A DNA stretch of 12,443 bases, taken from an uncultured Clostridia bacterium. Lineage in GTDB: Bacteria; Bacillota; Clostridia; UBA1381. Position 1 is the stretch's first letter. Every line of letters begins with the position of its first letter. The stretch covers positions 1-12,443 of the forward strand of contig CAJONM010000149.1 of NCBI GenBank assembly GCA_905235885.1. The letters run 5' to 3'. The position numbers were made by a program, and so were the translations under genes. A model generated the notes under the pieces. That model saw only the letters and a program-made list of their open reading frames with translations, had not been told where the DNA came from and did not search any database. This document shows, piece after piece, positions 11,193-12,443 of this stretch.

Positions 11193-12443
11193 ATGATAAA
11201 TCCTTTTGAAATCATAGAAACGATAAATATGATCGAGCAGGAGCATCTTGACATTCGTACGATAACGATGGGAATATCGCTCAAATCATGCGCCGGCGCG
11301 GATATAGACACCGTTTGCGGCAAGGTCTATGACAAGATCACAAAATATGCGCGCGACCTTGTAAAAACGGGTAAGGATATAGAACGGCAGTTCGGTATAC
11401 CGATAATAAACAAGCGTGTTTCCGTAACGCCCGTCGCAACGCTCGTTGACGCGCTCGATCAGCCGACGGTGGAAAAATGCGTTCGCTTGGCGAAAACTCT
11501 CGATGCGGCGGCAAAGGCGGTCGGAGTTGATTTTATAGGCGGCTACAGCGCACTTGTACATAAGGGATATACAGAGGGCGAGCGAGTTCTGATACAGTCG
11601 ATACCGCAGGCGCTGGCTCAAACGGATCTGGTATGCTCAAGCGTCAACATAGGCTCGACCCGCGCCGGTATCAATATGGATGCGGTAAGAGAAATGGGCA
11701 ATGTAATAAAGACGGCGGCGGAGCTTACAAGCGATAAGCAGGGATTTGCCTGCGCCAAGCTCGTTGTGTTCTGCAACGCCGTAGAGGATAATCCGTTTAT
11801 GGCAGGCGCGTTTATGGGCGAGGGCGAAGGCGAATGCGTCATAAATGTAGGCGTTTCGGGACCAGGCGTTGTAAAAAGCGCGTTGGAAAAGGTCAAGGAC
11901 GCGGATTTCGGCGTTGTTGCCGAAACGATCAAGAAAACGGCGTTTAAGATAACGAGAATGGGACAGCTTGTGGCGCAGGAAGCGTCAAAGCGGCTCGGAG
12001 TGCCGTTCGGGATAGTTGATCTGTCGCTTGCCCCGACACCGGCAGTGGGCGACAGCGTTGCATATATATTGGAAGAAATGGGACTTGAGAAATGCGGCAC
12101 GCATGGGACGACAGCCGCGCTCGCGCTGCTTAACGATGCTGTAAAAAAAGGCGGAGTAATGGCGTCGGGATATGTCGGCGGCCTTTCGGGTGCGTTTATA
12201 CCGGTAAGCGAGGACGCCGGAATGATCTCCGCCGCGATTTGCGGAGCATTGACGATAGAAAAGCTTGAGGCCATGACCTGCGTATGCTCCGTCGGACTTG
12301 ATATGATAGTGATACCGGGCGATACGACGGCAGATACAATATCGGCAATAATAGCCGATGAGGCGGCAATAGGAATGATAAATCAAAAGACGACGGCGGT
12401 AAGGCTCATACCGGCGCCCGGTAAGCAGGTAGGTGAAGTGGTC
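11193..12443 (+). CDS. UPF0210/DUF711 ('PFL family') protein, 3' end cut by window
   Basis: The frame is open from ATG 11193 to the last base, giving 417 codons without a stop. The family is usually about 445-455 residues, so roughly 30-35 are missing. GGAG at 11181-11184 lies eight bases before the start. Family marks are RTITMGISL (22-30), IINKRVSVTP (71-80), VDFIGGYSALVHKG (112-125), VNVGVSGPG-type loop, DLSLAPTPAVGDSVA, and TCVCSVGLDMIVIPGDT around C363 and C365. The known structure of a streptococcal member has a fold resembling pyruvate formate-lyase, hence the family nickname. However, no glycyl-radical function has been shown, and the C-terminal end cannot be judged here. The function is unknown. 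The pairing with the UPF0237 ACT protein is conserved. Confidence 0.9.
   Translation, partial: MINPFEIIETINMIEQEHLDIRTITMGISLKSCAGADIDTVCGKVYDKITKYARDLVKTGKDIERQFGIPIINKRVSVTPVATLVDALDQPTVEKCVRLAKTLDAAAKAVGVDFIGGYSALVHKGYTEGERVLIQSIPQALAQTDLVCSSVNIGSTRAGINMDAVREMGNVIKTAAELTSDKQGFACAKLVVFCNAVEDNPFMAGAFMGEGEGECVINVGVSGPGVVKSALEKVKDADFGVVAETIKKTAFKITRMGQLVAQEASKRLGVPFGIVDLSLAPTPAVGDSVAYILEEMGLEKCGTHGTTAALALLNDAVKKGGVMASGYVGGLSGAFIPVSEDAGMISAAICGALTIEKLEAMTCVCSVGLDMIVIPGDTTADTISAIIADEAAIGMINQKTTAVRLIPAPGKQVGEVV

Noticed and set aside
11618..12274. Minus-strand open frame of 218 codons opposite UPF0210
   Set aside because: It is Ser/Ala/Pro-rich shadow sequence without motifs, and the + strand frame is a clear UPF0210 protein.

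Overview
The window reads as ordinary core chromosome of a low-to-mid GC Gram-positive anaerobe, most likely a member of the Clostridia. The evidence is Firmicutes-type gene families and neighbours (lspA next to an rluD/ylyB-type pseudouridine synthase, a YwiB/DUF1934 protein, the UPF0237-UPF0210 pair), strong AGGAGG-type ribosome binding sites, sigma-A-type promoters, and GTG and TTG starts. Isoleucine is written mostly with ATA in every gene. A family-level name cannot be given from the sequence alone. All genes lie on the + strand and are tightly packed. The longest gene-free stretches are 110 and 144 bases. I see no tRNA, rRNA, CRISPR array, insertion sequence, prophage or other sign of recent transfer.

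Region 1 (1-3701) is a housekeeping run: the 3' end of rimI, then tsaD (tRNA t6A synthesis), aroB (shikimate pathway), lspA (lipoprotein signal peptidase) and an RluD-family pseudouridine synthase. Spacings are short or overlapping, so this is probably one transcription unit whose promoter lies upstream of the window.

Region 2 (3736-7633) is a cell-envelope unit with its own promoter: ddl (D-Ala-D-Ala ligase), murI (glutamate racemase), a DUF1934 protein, and an exported S41 (CtpA-type) protease that carries a PDZ and a peptidoglycan-binding domain. MurI and Ddl supply the D-amino acids of the peptidoglycan stem peptide. The protease probably acts outside the membrane at the wall. A clear intrinsic terminator closes the unit.

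Region 3 (7655 to the window end) begins with a perfect-consensus extended -10 promoter. It runs hom (homoserine dehydrogenase), lysC (aspartokinase), rlmB-type rRNA 2'-O-methyltransferase, a stand-alone ACT-domain protein (UPF0237), and UPF0210/DUF711, which is cut by the window end. Hom and LysC are two steps of the aspartate pathway toward Thr, Met and Lys.

The most interesting point is inside lysC. A nine-base perfect Shine-Dalgarno sequence lies just upstream of an in-frame GTG at codon 246. This predicts a separate 157-residue regulatory beta subunit made of the two ACT domains, as known for Bacillus subtilis aspartokinase II. Other points worth a look are the shortened ACT-like tail of Hom beside a free-standing ACT protein, an unusual active-site residue in MurI, and the ATA codon bias. 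I found no evidence for a wholly new system.
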